Shown: positions 34,791-45,706 of the stretch, one piece after another
Numbering within the stretch: the first letter of the stretch is position 1
Layout of the letters: every line of letters begins with the position of its first letter
NCBI GenBank assembly: GCA_020466095.1
Contig: CM035806.1
Location: 9,281,251-9,345,250 of the forward strand
From: Chlorops oryzae
Taxonomy: Eukaryota > Arthropoda > Insecta > Diptera > Chloropidae
DNA length: 64,000 bases
Reading direction: 5' to 3'
Notes under the pieces: model-generated
Database searches by the model: none
The model's input: the letters and a program-made list of their open reading frames with translations, nothing else
What the model was told of the DNA's origin: nothing
Made by a program: the position numbers and the translations under genes

Positions 34791-35666
34791 CAAGTAAGGG
34801 TGTTATAGTCAGGCGAGCCTGACAATAGAATACCCGACACAGACACATATGTTCAAATAATTTTTAATATCAAGAGGTGTTTAAGGCCATTAGGGGCCCC
34901 ATATACCGACTTTTGTTGCATTTCTTAATGAAAACTGCCCCTTTGCCACGCCCACTTTTCAAATTTTTTTGAATTCTAATCGGAGGCTTAGATATACGCT
35001 CAAATCCTAAGTTTTATTGAAATATTTCGAAAAAATCCGATTTTGGGGCAGTTTTGGGATTTTTGTGACAGACCCTAGTACTGGAGGTACCCTTAATAAT
35101 GGACCGACCAAAATAAATTTTGGGGAGGATGTTTGTGGTTACCGTTTTTTAGCCATAAGTTCCAACTTTCGTTCAAGTCCCATTTGAATTTCGGGTGTAG
35201 GAGAGAATTTTCGAAAAACGCTCTTCGGCCACGCCCACTTTTCCAATTTTTTTAAATCCTATCACTTGCCTTAAATATGTTCAAATACCAAATTTCATCA
35301 AAATATCTTGTAAAACATCGGTTTTAGAGCAGTTTTTGTGATTTTCGTAACAGACCCTAGTACTGGAGGTACCCCTAAAAATGGTCCGATCGGGTCCATT
35401 CTCGAACTTGTTCTTACTCATGTCCCCGTGAGCACGCATACCAAATTTTGTCAAGATAGCTCAACTCCTTCGATAAGATAAACTGTATACAAGACAGACA
35501 GAGACAGACGGACAGAAGACGGACATGTCTAAATCGAATCTCCTGGTGACGCTGATCATTTCTATATATATATTTTGTATGGTCTATCTCGACTGGTTCT
35601 GGGTGTTACACACAACCACACAAACGCAATATACCCTCAACACAGAGTGTGTCGGGTATAAAAACT
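34791..35666. mobile_element. dispersed repeat family E, copy 1 (hairpin-led)
   Basis: Starts CAAGTAAGGGTGTTATAGTC, immediately followed by the perfect hairpin GTCAGGCGAGCCTGAC and ATACCCGACAC. It ends GTGTGTCGGGTATAAAAAC, which mirrors that ATACCCGACAC. The interior has two GCCACGCCCACTTTT blocks and two GACAGACCCTAGTACTGGAG blocks, so it is itself partly duplicated. Further copies are at 56,779 and 62,224. Non-autonomous; superfamily not assigned. Confidence 0.7.
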
Positions 35667-36532
35667 AAATGAATAAATAAAAGGAAAAACGAGACTTTCT
35701 GCCTCCAGTTCTCGTTTTATCTTCTCGACAACTTCAAAGATTCGAACTTCTATTTAATGTGCGTTTATTTCGCCGTATCCTTCTCCCTGGCCCTCTCCTT
35801 CTCCCTCTCGCACTACTTCTTCTTTTTTTTCAATATTTTTTTTTCTCTTTTATTTGTGCTCGAAATCGTGTTATAGCCAAAGGCGCTGTTACAAGTAGTT
35901 AATGATGGACGCGAGTCCGACTTGATGCTTTAACAAAACGACTCGAAGAAAACGACAGAAGGGAAGGGAAGGGAAAGGCAAGGCTGGAGTGGAGTGGAGC
36001 GGAGCTAAAAGGAAGCGAAAAGATGCGAAGAAGCCCACTCAAAAGGCACAGGCAACAACTTCAATTACACATTGAAGCCTGGTCGCCTGGTCAAACATGC
36101 TTAGCTCAAAGCTTCGTACATACATACATACATACATTGCCCAAATACAGTGGAGCAAAAGCCCCGGCCCGGCTTTGAATTCAGGAACACAGCCATAGCA
36201 CAGTCGTTTCTATCTATCAGTCCGTCCGTCTGTCTGTCTGTCCGTCTGTGCGTGTGTCCGTCCGTCTGTCTGCGAAGTTCGTGCATTGGCGCTGGGCGAT
36301 GGGGTGGGGGCACTGGTGGAACTATCGGCATTTTGTGGCAATCCGAAGCAGTTTCGAATTCATTTTCTGAGCCTCTTCGGCGCGTATTTTTTTTTTTGTT
36401 TTTTTTTTATAATATTTTTTTTATTTTTTTTTCCCTCAAGTCATTACGATTCAAATGTTAATTAAAATTTAAGTTATTTTGCCTATTGGCCATTGGCGTG
36501 GTGTCGGTTAGCATTGAATTGTGGTGCAAAAA
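35667..36532. other. non-coding
   Basis: TCC/CTGTCTGT simple repeats (36,217-36,275) and T-rich sequence. Nothing coding is supported before the ATG at 36,533. Confidence 0.45.
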
Positions 36533-36608
36533 ATGAAAGGAAAGGAAAGAAAAACCCCCACTTTAGCACTTTTAATCCTGCTGGCGATGTTGTTTGGTGG
36601 AGGCGGCG
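36533..36608 (+). CDS. candidate first coding exon with a signal peptide
   Basis: An ATG in good fly context (GCAAAAAATG) opens 25 codons that end at a strong GGCG|GTGAGT donor, leaving one extra base (phase 1). The peptide has the classic signal shape: a basic start (MKGKERK), a hydrophobic core (LALLILLAMLF) and then a glycine run. Read through, the frame stops six codons after the splice site, so it is coding only if spliced. I do not recognise it. The next exon would need phase 1; the 43,299 candidate fits. Chance is possible for so short an exon. Confidence 0.35.
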
Positions 36609-37158
36609 GTGAGTTAATAAAATAATTACGATTTTGATAATCGTTTCATCGTCGTCGTCGTCGTCAGCGTCTCTCAGAACTAGTCCATAATTTTCTCGGA
36701 TTAATGAATTTATAACTTCAGGTCAGTGGTTAATACGACTGGCTGCTGTGTACGACATTTGAGTGGGATTTTCGAAGCAATGCTGTCACCGTTGCCAGTG
36801 TTTAATTGAAAGAGATTAAAAAATAAAAATTATACAGGGTGTTCCGTTTGTGATGGTCAACCGGTCGGGAGCTGATAGGGGGGGGGGGGGGCCTCAGAAC
36901 ATCTATCCGTTTGCTATCAATGAAGTCGAACTTATTAGATTTGATACAGCAAATTTTTTGGGGGGAATTTTTAAGGGATTTTTTTTTTTTTATTTTTTTT
37001 CAAACAAAACCCACTTCAAATGATATAAGGACTTTTCTTATTGAAATTAGTGAAAGGATTTATTTTTGGCGCAATATCACATTGAAAAGCTATGCCCTAA
37101 GTGCAGGCATCACTCGCTGGATCAATCCCTGGCTCTAATCCCTCTAAGTGTTGAGTTC

Positions 37159-37670
37159 CAGTCGAATCTGGATATAGTGAATTATATTTTGCACGTCCTG
37201 TTCATTCTGTATCCAGATTGTTCGTAATAGCGAGATTGAATGTTTTGTTCATTATTTACAGGACCGTAGAGAGAAATTCGGGGCCTGAGGGAATTTTTTC
37301 CAGGGCCCCCTCTCACAAAAAAATGTGCAACGAAAAAAAAAAAGTCCCACGCCAATTGTGGGCCCTTCAGAAAGCCAGGGAAAATCCCCTTTTCACCCCT
37401 ATTTTTAATGGCCTGATTATTTAGAAAAGTCCCTGGAACAAAAAAGCGTTCACTATTTCCAGCTGTTCATTATTTTAGGGATTCGTTATATCAGGGGCGG
37501 ACTGGGCCTATGGGCAACCGGGCAAATGCCCGGTGGGCCCCGCAGTGCGATGTGCTTTTTAGCTGTTCGGTTTTTTGTTTTTTTCTTAGATAAGAGGGCC
37601 CCATTGTTCAAACGCCCGGTGGGCCCTTTGACCCCTGCGTCCGCCCCTGCGTTATATCCAGATTTGACTG
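37159..37670. mobile_element. pogo-like element interrupted by a hAT-type MITE
   Basis: The left end CAGTCGAATCTGGATATAGT mirrors the right end ATATCCAGATTTGACTG, which is followed by TA. The right arm is split by the 37,492-37,649 hAT-type element. The interior holds GGGGCCTGAGGG-type sequence. No transposase. Confidence 0.6.
37492..37649. mobile_element. hAT-type MITE nested in a pogo-like terminus, perfect 8-bp duplication
   Basis: Ends CAGGGGCGGACTGGGC and GTCCGCCCCTG, flanked by CGTTATAT at 37,484-37,491 and again at 37,650-37,657. CAGGGGCGGA termini with an 8-bp duplication are typical of hAT elements. 158 bp; internal CCCGGTGGGCCC words repeat near both ends. Confidence 0.9.
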
Positions 37671-37855
37671 TATTTACTTGAGTGGATTTTGCCCAAAATT
37701 ATCGTCTGTGGTGTCAAAAGTGTTTGGGAAAAAATCTGAACTCCTGTTTATTAAATTACTTACATAAAATTAAGAGAATTTCCATTTCCCAATTGACCTA
37801 ATTTTTTTTTTTTTTTTTTTTTTGAAATTCCCACAAGAAAATGGAAAATTCCTAC

Positions 37856-37961
37856 GATACTCCCACGAAAACTGCATTGAGGAGTTGATCTCAAATGCAT
37901 TTGTCACATCCGCAAAAAACATAAACCGAGTGAGAATTGTAGGCAAAATATTCAAGAAGAC
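37856..37961 (-). CDS. weak candidate coding exon, minus strand
   Basis: On the minus strand 106 nt between a CATTCCAAG acceptor and a GTAGGA donor is open, with a protein-like translation (VFLNILPTILTRFMFF, then ADVTNAFEINSSMQ). It starts in phase 0 but ends in phase 1, so it cannot join straight to 30,157-30,274 without another exon. Both splice sites are mediocre. It may instead be a decayed repeat. Confidence 0.22.
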
Positions 37962-40852
37962 CTTGGAATGATGGATTGATGATTTCAAGATATATGAGAT
38001 TATTATTTCAATGCATGTGAATAACAACAAATCGCTTATTTGTTTTGTTAAGCCTTGGTTTCTTTCTGTCTTTCGTCTATTTTTTTTTTTTTATATTTCT
38101 TTCCCTACACATAAGCTTTTTTTTTTATCAGGAATTTGTTTTTGTTGCTGTAATGCAATATCAATTAATCAGCATGATTCGCTTGTTCCGCTGACATGTT
38201 TCGTAAACATAAATTCCACAATAAATCTCAAGTGTCAACTTCTTCGTCAGTCACTTAACAGCCTTACAAGAACAACAAGAATATTAGCAACAACAAGACA
38301 TAATTTTTTGCTCATTTTTTTCCTTATTTATTTTTGTTATTTTCATGTTGGGTATTAATATTTTTCGTTGTCACGCTCGTTGGCAGCCGTCTGTATGTAT
38401 GCACATACATATGTATGTACAATGTATGCCTGTATGTTTGGCGAGCGAGTATGAATATCATTCGGCGGCTCGCTCGCTCAATCCGCGAGTCGATTTACGC
38501 GCGCCATTTCTCACACAAAATGTGTTGACACGTCAACTGGAAATATTCGACGATTGAAGTCGCTTCGGTTCGCTTCTACCCCAGCGCCAGCTGAAGCTCA
38601 ATGGAACGTAACACATTGGAAAGGTAACAGAGGTAGGTGCCACACCGTGCACACAGACGTAGACGTAGAGCGTTCAGGCGTTCGAACAGCGAACAGCGAA
38701 CAGCACGAAGAATTCACAGGGGGATCATCATCATCATCATCATCACATCGTCATCCTCATCGGGCAGTGGCAGCAGCGAACAAATACGGTAAAAACGTGT
38801 ATGCACGCGGCATAATTTTCAATTTCCTGTGATAATTGAAAAAATATTTATGCGAAAAAATTCTCGTCGCTTTTTCGTTTGCGATTTCGTTTTCCACCAG
38901 AGCCGATCACCAGTGATGATGGTGATGGTGATGGTGACATCTTTCCTGCCGTGCATGAAGCAACCCCGAAATCAGCAATTGCTGCATAATCGAGAGTACT
39001 ATGGCGTTAAGTGCAGCGAAGGGTGCAAATAAATGAATTAAAACGTCGCCACCGATATTTCTCGACTCTTTCGAATAGTGGGAAAAAATGAGAAAAAAAA
39101 AAAAAATTGAAAGAATAAAAAAAAAAAGAAAAAATTCAAAGCCAACATGAGCAGGAGTTAAGATGTTAAAACAGTAGGAACAACCGCAGCAAGCACAACA
39201 ACAACAATAACAGCCCAACTTGCATTAATTATTCATGAGACGATATCACAAAACATACTCTCGCTTCGCTTCTGCTCTTCGGAGATATACGCAAATCCCA
39301 TAAATGCCGCAGTCATGCCAGGCATCAGGCATCAGGCATCAGACATCAGGCATCAGCCATCAGGCAGCAGGCAACCAGCCAACACGTTTTATATCGTCAA
39401 CGTTAACCACAAGCGAGGATAATTATTGCAACCAAAACTATGAACGTCATCGGCATCGTCGTCGTCAATTTAGCGTGTACAGTAGGCGAAGAAGGAGAAA
39501 AAAAAAATTATAGAAAAAAAAAAAAAAAGGCGAAATAACTTAAAAAAAAATAAGAATCGCTCAAGTCCGCGGACAAGGCACTTGAGCAACACTAAAGGCG
39601 CAAATTTCCACATAAAATTGGCAACGTCAGCTTGCCTCGGCCCGGCTCGGCTCGCTCACATGAAGTTCCTACAACAAGCTCGTCAAAAAGCCTCTTGCAC
39701 AGGAGCCAGCAACGGCAACGGCAGCACCAGCATTAGCACCAGCGGCGTCAGCAGCACCGGCAGCTGCTGTAATTTCAACGCTGAGCGATTGTAATCTTGG
39801 TCATTTTTGCCACTGGCAACCATAATTAGTCCGTTTTATACGAGTTCATTATTGTTCTGTAATTGTAATTTTTATTCTTCATCGTCGTCGTCATCGTCGT
39901 CGTCTCGTCGTCGCCGTCCTCATCGTCGCCACCATCGTCATCACGATTGTTGAGCTCTAAAGAGGGGAATTTTAAATTTATTATAGCCTCAATTATGCAC
40001 AGAAAATGCCCTCTTAGTCGAAATAAATGCTCATAGAGGGTATAGAGTGGGTATAGCGTAGCGGAGTCATTGTAAGTATAAATTGTAATGAACGCTGGCG
40101 CGATTCGGATAGGCATTCGGTATAGGTACTTCTCAGGTAGTAATGAGTTTTTCCTTTTCTGGAATTAATAATTTTTTTTTTGGTTTTTTCACCCTCCTCT
40201 TTCCATCGTCACTTCTTCGATTTCTTTTGTTTGCTGTGCCCCTAGTCCGCTTTCATCAATGTAGATTGAATTAGAAACGTGAGATTAAATCCTATGGGTG
40301 TTAATGATTGTTTTGGTGCGACTTTTGTAACTCTCTTTAATGTCGATTAGGGAGGGAGGGAAGGCATCATGAAGAGTGCAAGTGGGATGATTAGGGAGGG
40401 GGTAAAAGCTATCTCTAGAGATGATGGAAGAATTCGATTTTCGGGTGTGGTATTTAAGTATATTTTTTTCCTTTATTATTATAATTTTTTATTATTTCTA
40501 CTGCAGGAAATATGTATGTACATTGTACATATGGAGTATGTATAAAGGAAAACTCTGCTTCCATACAAAAACACTCAAAAATTTATATTATTATTGGTAA
40601 TTATTATTTTCCTTTTGGGGTTTTAAAAGACTGTCCTGGCATGAAGGAGCATTCTTTATAATTCTTTCTAAGGAAGCACAACAGCGGCATTAAATATTAT
40701 ATCAATACATACATACATATGTATTTCAAATGTTATTTTCCTTAGTTTCAAAAGTCTAACGGGAGGAATTCTTTCTGTAAGTAATTTTTATGAAAAAGAT
40801 TCAGCGATTTGAAACATTGAAGTCTCACTCTTTCACACTCTCTTACTCTATT
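37962..40852. other. non-coding, possibly 5'-leader-like between 38.4 and 39.8 kb
   Basis: The block 38,400-39,800 is richer in GC and CAG/CATC/GGC words than its surroundings, with (ATC)n at 38,727-38,747, (GATGGT)n near 38,919-38,937, and a 43-codon serine-rich open frame from 39,660. This resembles long fly 5' UTRs, but no start site or splice pattern can be fixed. Confidence 0.3.
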
Positions 40853-41196
40853 TTACTCTATTTTACTCTATTTTACTCTATTATTCTATTTATAACTCAT
40901 TTTACATCTATTCTTTACTCTATTTTACTCTATTTTCTTATTTTACTTACTCTATTTTACTCTATTTTACTCTATTTTACTCTATTTTACTCTATTTTAC
41001 TCTATTTTACTCTATTTTACTCTATTTTACTCTATTTTACTCTATTTTACTCTATTTTACTCTATTTTACTCTATTTTACTCTATTTTACTCTATTTTAC
41101 TCTATTTTTACTCTATTTTACTCTATTTTACTCTATTTTACTCTATTTTACTCTATTTTACTCTATTTCTTACTCTACTTTTACTCTATTTTACTC
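40853..41196 (+). repeat. decameric array (ATTTTACTCT)n
   Basis: About 34 copies of a 10-bp unit, nearly perfect from 40,945 to 41,105 and decayed at both edges. Ten-base units read through all three frames, so the long open frame over it is an artefact. Confidence 0.95.
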
Positions 41197-41487
41197 TCTT
41201 TTCTCTCTCTTCTCTCTCTTTCTCTCTCTTTCTCTCTCTTTCTCTCTCTTCTCTCTCTTCTCTCTCTTTCTCTCTTTCTCTCTTTTCTCTCTTTCTCTCT
41301 CTTTCTCTCTTCTTTCTCTCTCTTTCTCTCTCTTCTCTTCTCTCTCTTTCTCTCTCTTTTTTCTCTCTCTTCTCTCTCTTTCTCTCTTTCTCTCTTCTTT
41401 CTCTCTCTTTCTCCTCTTTCTCTCTCTCTTCTCTCTCTTTCTCTCTCTTCTCTCTCTTTCTCTCTCTTCTCTCTCTTTCTCTCTCTT

Positions 41488-41518
<31 letters not shown>

Positions 41519-41563
41519 TTTCTCTCTTCTCTCTCTCCTTCTCTCTCTCTCTTCTTCTCTCTT

Positions 41564-41594
<31 letters not shown>

Positions 41595-41652
41595 TCTCTT
41601 CTTTCTCTGTCTTTCTCTCTCTCTCCTTTCTCTCTCTCTCTCTTTTCTCTCT
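41197..41652 (+). repeat. (CTCTCTTT)n pyrimidine array
   Basis: About 450 bases of CTCTCTTTCT-type repeats that begin where the decameric array ends (TTTTACTCTCTTTTCTCTCTC). Confidence 0.95.
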
Positions 41653-41897
41653 GGTTTAAATATTTATTTTGGAAATTTAAATAATTTCAAGCAGCTTCTA
41701 ACCTTCCATTCCATTGCATTCCAGTCCATTCCGCAAGAAAAAGTATTTTAACCGTTCGTGATACTTGCAATTTCTTAGAAAAGCTTTGTTTTTTGCCCGC
41801 TTCCTGACACACAATGCGCTTGTAAAATATCCGATAAAGTAAAGCGTTTAAAAAAAAACAAAAACAAAAACAAAAGTATTTGTCTATAAAAACTTAC

Positions 41898-41996
41898 AAA
41901 TACCGACGATGTCAATCTCCTAAGAAAGGTGTTGAGGGACACCAAGCTTGTCATACTATTCCCAGTTCTCATCCACTTAGTGGCATTCAAACATTG
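41898..41996 (-). CDS. candidate internal coding exon, minus strand
   Basis: On the minus strand exactly 99 nt lie between a TTATGTTGCTTACAG acceptor and a perfect GTAAGT donor, phase 0 at both ends, 33 codons. The translation begins QCLNATKWMRTGNS and ends LNTFLRRLTSSVF. It can join in frame to 30,157-30,274 across an 11.6-kb intron. No family recognised. Caution: the opposite strand is also open, with hydrophobic LVILFPVLIHLVAF, but its splice sites are weaker. Confidence 0.45.
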
Positions 41997-42700
41997 CTGT
42001 AAGCAACATAATATTCACTTAAGGCAAAAAGAAAAAAGAAAAAAATTTGAAAAAAAATATTGAAAAAAAAAAATAAAGAAAATGTAAAATTGCTTTACTT
42101 TCCTTATTCGTTTCAAGCTCGGATGATGCAACAAAATCTTTTGTGTGCAACAAAAAAGTGCAAATACAACAAAAAGCGAATAACAAAAGAAGAGCTCAAC
42201 TAAAGATACTCACTTCCACATCCATACTACATAGTCAACATTGCAAAAAGGAAGGAAAATGAAATCGGGAAATGAGAAAAGAGAAGCGTAGAGTGGTGTG
42301 GTGTGGTGTGGTGAGGTGAGTGGAGCGGCATGGAGAAGGCAAAATCGCAGAATGCTACAAGGATGCTTGCTTGCAGAGATAGTGATTTCACCGTGTTGTT
42401 GTTGTTGTTGTTGTTTTTGTTGTCGTTGCTGCTGTTATACTTGCTGTTTTTTTCTGCTGATGGAGCGCAACTAGATAATGTCTTCAAAGATACATATTAA
42501 CAAACACTATAAAGCACTACCATAGACGTTCTAAATAAACTCATAAAATATTACGAGGGCTGATTTAAAACTGCAACGCGAAGAGTCTTTAACAAAACGC
42601 TTGGAGCGTACCTATTTGAAAAAAAAGAAAAAACTTTTTTTTTTTTTTTGAAGAGCTTAGTGGTTGAAAAAAGTAAGAAAATTAGAATTTTTTTTTGTTT
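41997..42700. other. non-coding
   Basis: GTGTGGTGTGG repeats, (TTG)n at 42,394-42,422, and poly-T. No exon is supported. Confidence 0.45.
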
Positions 42701-43210
42701 TAACCCTTAACTGCATGATACTTGCTTATTAAATATGCTCGGGAATTTTTTTTTTCACAGGAAATAGATTTATTAACCCTTTTCTGCATGTAATATCAAA
42801 TAACAGGAAAATTTTTTTCGCTTTAACCCTTTACTGCATTGTTTATTAAATAAGAGGAAAAATGTTTGCTCGCTGTAAATGTAACCCTTCTCTGGATGTT
42901 ATATGTATTAAAAAGCAGGAAAAAATTGTTCACTTTAACCCTTTACTGCATTGTAAATTCTATTTATAAGCGGAAAAAAATATAGCTCGCTGTATGTGGT
43001 TTTGTTAACCCTTTATTGCATGAAATATTAAATGGTTAAATTTTTATTTCGCAGTAAATGGTTATATTAACCCTTAATTGCCCTTTTTCACAAAAAATTG
43101 TTTTATTAAGGCTTCAAAAATAATTGAATAGAGTTGTTCATCGAAAAGTACCTATATCTGGGGTTTTTCCATAACCCATATATGGGTTCGTATGCGGTAA
43201 AGGGTTAAAA
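42701..43210 (-). repeat. second array of TTAACCCTTTACTGCAT units
   Basis: TAACCCTT recurs at 42,701, 42,774, 42,834, 42,882, 42,936, 43,006 and 43,068 (48-73 bp apart), usually followed by CTGCATG. This is the 6.6-7.2 kb array sequence in opposite orientation and more decayed. A final AAGGGTTAA lies at about 43,200. Confidence 0.8.
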
Positions 43211-43298
43211 AGATAAGGGATTAAAGGAAAATATATATGATTTCGCTTAGCCCTCTGAGAAAAGAAAATGTATGTATGTACCCTACGTATGTATTCAG

Positions 43299-43372
43299 GA
43301 TTACCTGACGTACTTGGAGGCTTCTCACAATTTATCGATAAGCCCATCTGGAGCGAGGATTTACAAGAACAC
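43299..43372 (+). CDS. weak candidate coding exon, orientation uncertain
   Basis: On the + strand GTATTCAG precedes an open stretch that, read in phase 1, gives GLPDVLGGFSQFID then KPIWSEDLQEH before a GTATGG donor. That phase is what the 36,533-36,608 exon would need. On the minus strand the same block (43,305-43,371) is open between CCATACAG and GTAATC. Neither acceptor has a good pyrimidine tract. Confidence 0.2.
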
Positions 43373-44765
43373 TGTATGGTATCGCAATTTGTGTTGGCTT
43401 TTAATATTTTCTTATTATTTTTTTTTATTCATTTTTTTACTCTGTATTTCCTTGCCACGGATGCCTTCAATGCTTTTGATAGCATAGATACAGAGTTGCC
43501 GCTGAGTATAGTTTTTTTTCTTTCAAATATTTTTTTTTTTTTTTGTTAAGTCGGAATAGTTGAAATCGTTTCGTGGTCTTCTTGTGCTGCGCCTTGTTGC
43601 TGTTGTTGTTGCTGTTTCGCTTCATCTTCATCATTGGAGTGATTGTGACTGAATTCGTTTCGAGATGGGGATGCGTTGATACAAAGTATTGCTGACAAGT
43701 TTGTTTCCTTCTGTACGAAAGCAACAAGAGCAAAAGTATCGCATCGCATTGCATCGCATCCGCCAGACTAAAGACCAACGACGAGCATTCCAATTGGAGT
43801 TTTCTTTTATTTTTTTTCTTATTCCTTTTCATTTTTTATAATTTTTTTTATTTTTTATTTTTTAATTTTTATTTTTTTTTATATTTATTTTTTTATTTTT
43901 TTATATTTTTATTTCTATTTTTTTTCCTCTTGGAGGATGAAAATAAATGAAGGAGCTTAAAATAAAGACGATAAAGCGAAGCTGTTAGCAAGAAAGACTG
44001 CGGCTTCAGTTGGTTTTATTGCTATTGTTGTTGTTGGCATTATCAACAGGCTTTATAGTTCATCGTTTTCGAGGTTGTTGTTGTTGTTGTTGCATTCTGC
44101 GATTCTTTAATCTTCACATAATAATTTTGAAATAATATATATATACATATATACATACTTATATATATATATATATATTTATCAGGATTGTATATCAAAG
44201 AGCAATCGAAAGGGTCTTGTTCCCTTTGCGGCGCACGATTTATCTTGATCAAAATCGCAAAAATCATTCTTCGCGCTGCTGCATTCAATCATCTCTCTCA
44301 TCATCTCTTTTCAGTCTTTTTCTTCTTCATTTCATATATTTTTTTTTTCTGCTTTTATGGCTGCTGATGGTTTTGACTGCGTATAAAAATATTGATTTTA
44401 ATTTTTTAGTTTTTATAAAAAAAAATATTTTTATTTTTTTTCTTTCGCTTTTATTTTCAATGATTTATGACTTTATCTTCTTATCTTTCTGTAGATGTAT
44501 GGTAAGCTTTTCTTTGGCTTTCATTTTTAATTTGATTCCGTATTGATTGAATTCAACATGCCAATTGCGGTTAATGTTCACGCTGATGCTGATGCAGATG
44601 CCGATGAAGACGGTGCTGCTATCGCTGGTGGCTGCCGGTGAAGCTGGGGGTCGGTGGCTGTAGGCTGAAAGCTGATAGCTGCTGGCGTTGCTACATTCAA
44701 TTTCGATTTGAATGCATTTGTTGAACTCATTCAGTGACTTTGGTGAAAGGCGACGACGATGATGA

Positions 44766-44801
<36 letters not shown>

Positions 44802-45706
44802 ATTGACCCCAAGCATGGGCATCGGCATCAGCATCAGCATCGGCATCAGCATCAGCATCGGCATCGGAATTGGCAGAATGTGATTTCAGCAAATTAACTG
44901 GAATTACGCTTGCAAATGAAAAGAGCTTTCGTTTCGATATATAATTGGACAAAGTAACGATGGAAAGCTTATTGAGAACCAACAACAAAAAATCCTTAAT
45001 ATGAGAAGTGCCATTGAAGTCTCTTAGGAGATCGAGAGTACTGCCTTTGGTCGCTGTGCATAATTATAAGGATTCCAACTTCGACGAATGTGCTTCAATT
45101 TTCGATAATTTCGCTCAGTAATTGGTTAAAGCTTTCCTCTCCTTGGTTAAGGGGTCAAATGAATCTTTCAACCGAATACGAATATTGATCAACTTCAATA
45201 TAAATCAATTAAAATGGCTGAACTACTTCTGCCGCCAAAAATACGAAGAGAAAGTTTCTTAACCCAAAAAAGTAAAACTCCCCAGATGATTGCTCACGAG
45301 AAGAATTGTTTTAAGGTGAAAGAAATCATCTGACCCGGTACAACGAATAAAAGGGTATCAAATACACCTTCACCACGGATAGAAAGAAGATGTTAAATTT
45401 CTTCTGAATTATTCGAATTTATCTCAGTCTCAAGACGGGTCATGAACACGGTAAAAAACATTCTCATACAGCTCAGATATTGAAAAGTTCTTGGGTGAAG
45501 TCAATCGACGGAAAATTCAACGGGCAATTGGACATACAAAACATGGACTCAAGGGCGTATTTGACGGGAATCGATAGGGTCATGTCCCTCGTATGTATGA
45601 AGTGTAAATCTAATTTACTTTTGAACTAAGAAATAAAATAGGCAACCTTCATCATCGCCTGGATTACGCATCCTTGCATGGAGTCTTCTATTGAATTTTA
45701 GCATTT
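43373..45706. other. non-coding, simple-sequence rich
   Basis: T-rich blocks, (AT)n at 44,160-44,179, (ACG)n at 44,768-44,800 and (GGCATCAGCATC)n at 44,820-44,868. A minus-strand open frame of about 50 codons lies at about 45,480-45,630 after TTATTTCTTAG, but it has no donor and no recognisable homology. Confidence 0.4.

Noticed and set aside
40790..41659. 289-codon open frame rich in LLYFTLFYSI and SLSLF
   Set aside because: It is a read-through of a 10-bp array and a CT-rich array, with no codon bias or domain.
45480..45630. Minus-strand exon of about 50 codons after TTATTTCTTAG
   Set aside because: It is open and protein-like but ends in a stop without a donor or polyadenylation signal, and no homology is recognisable.
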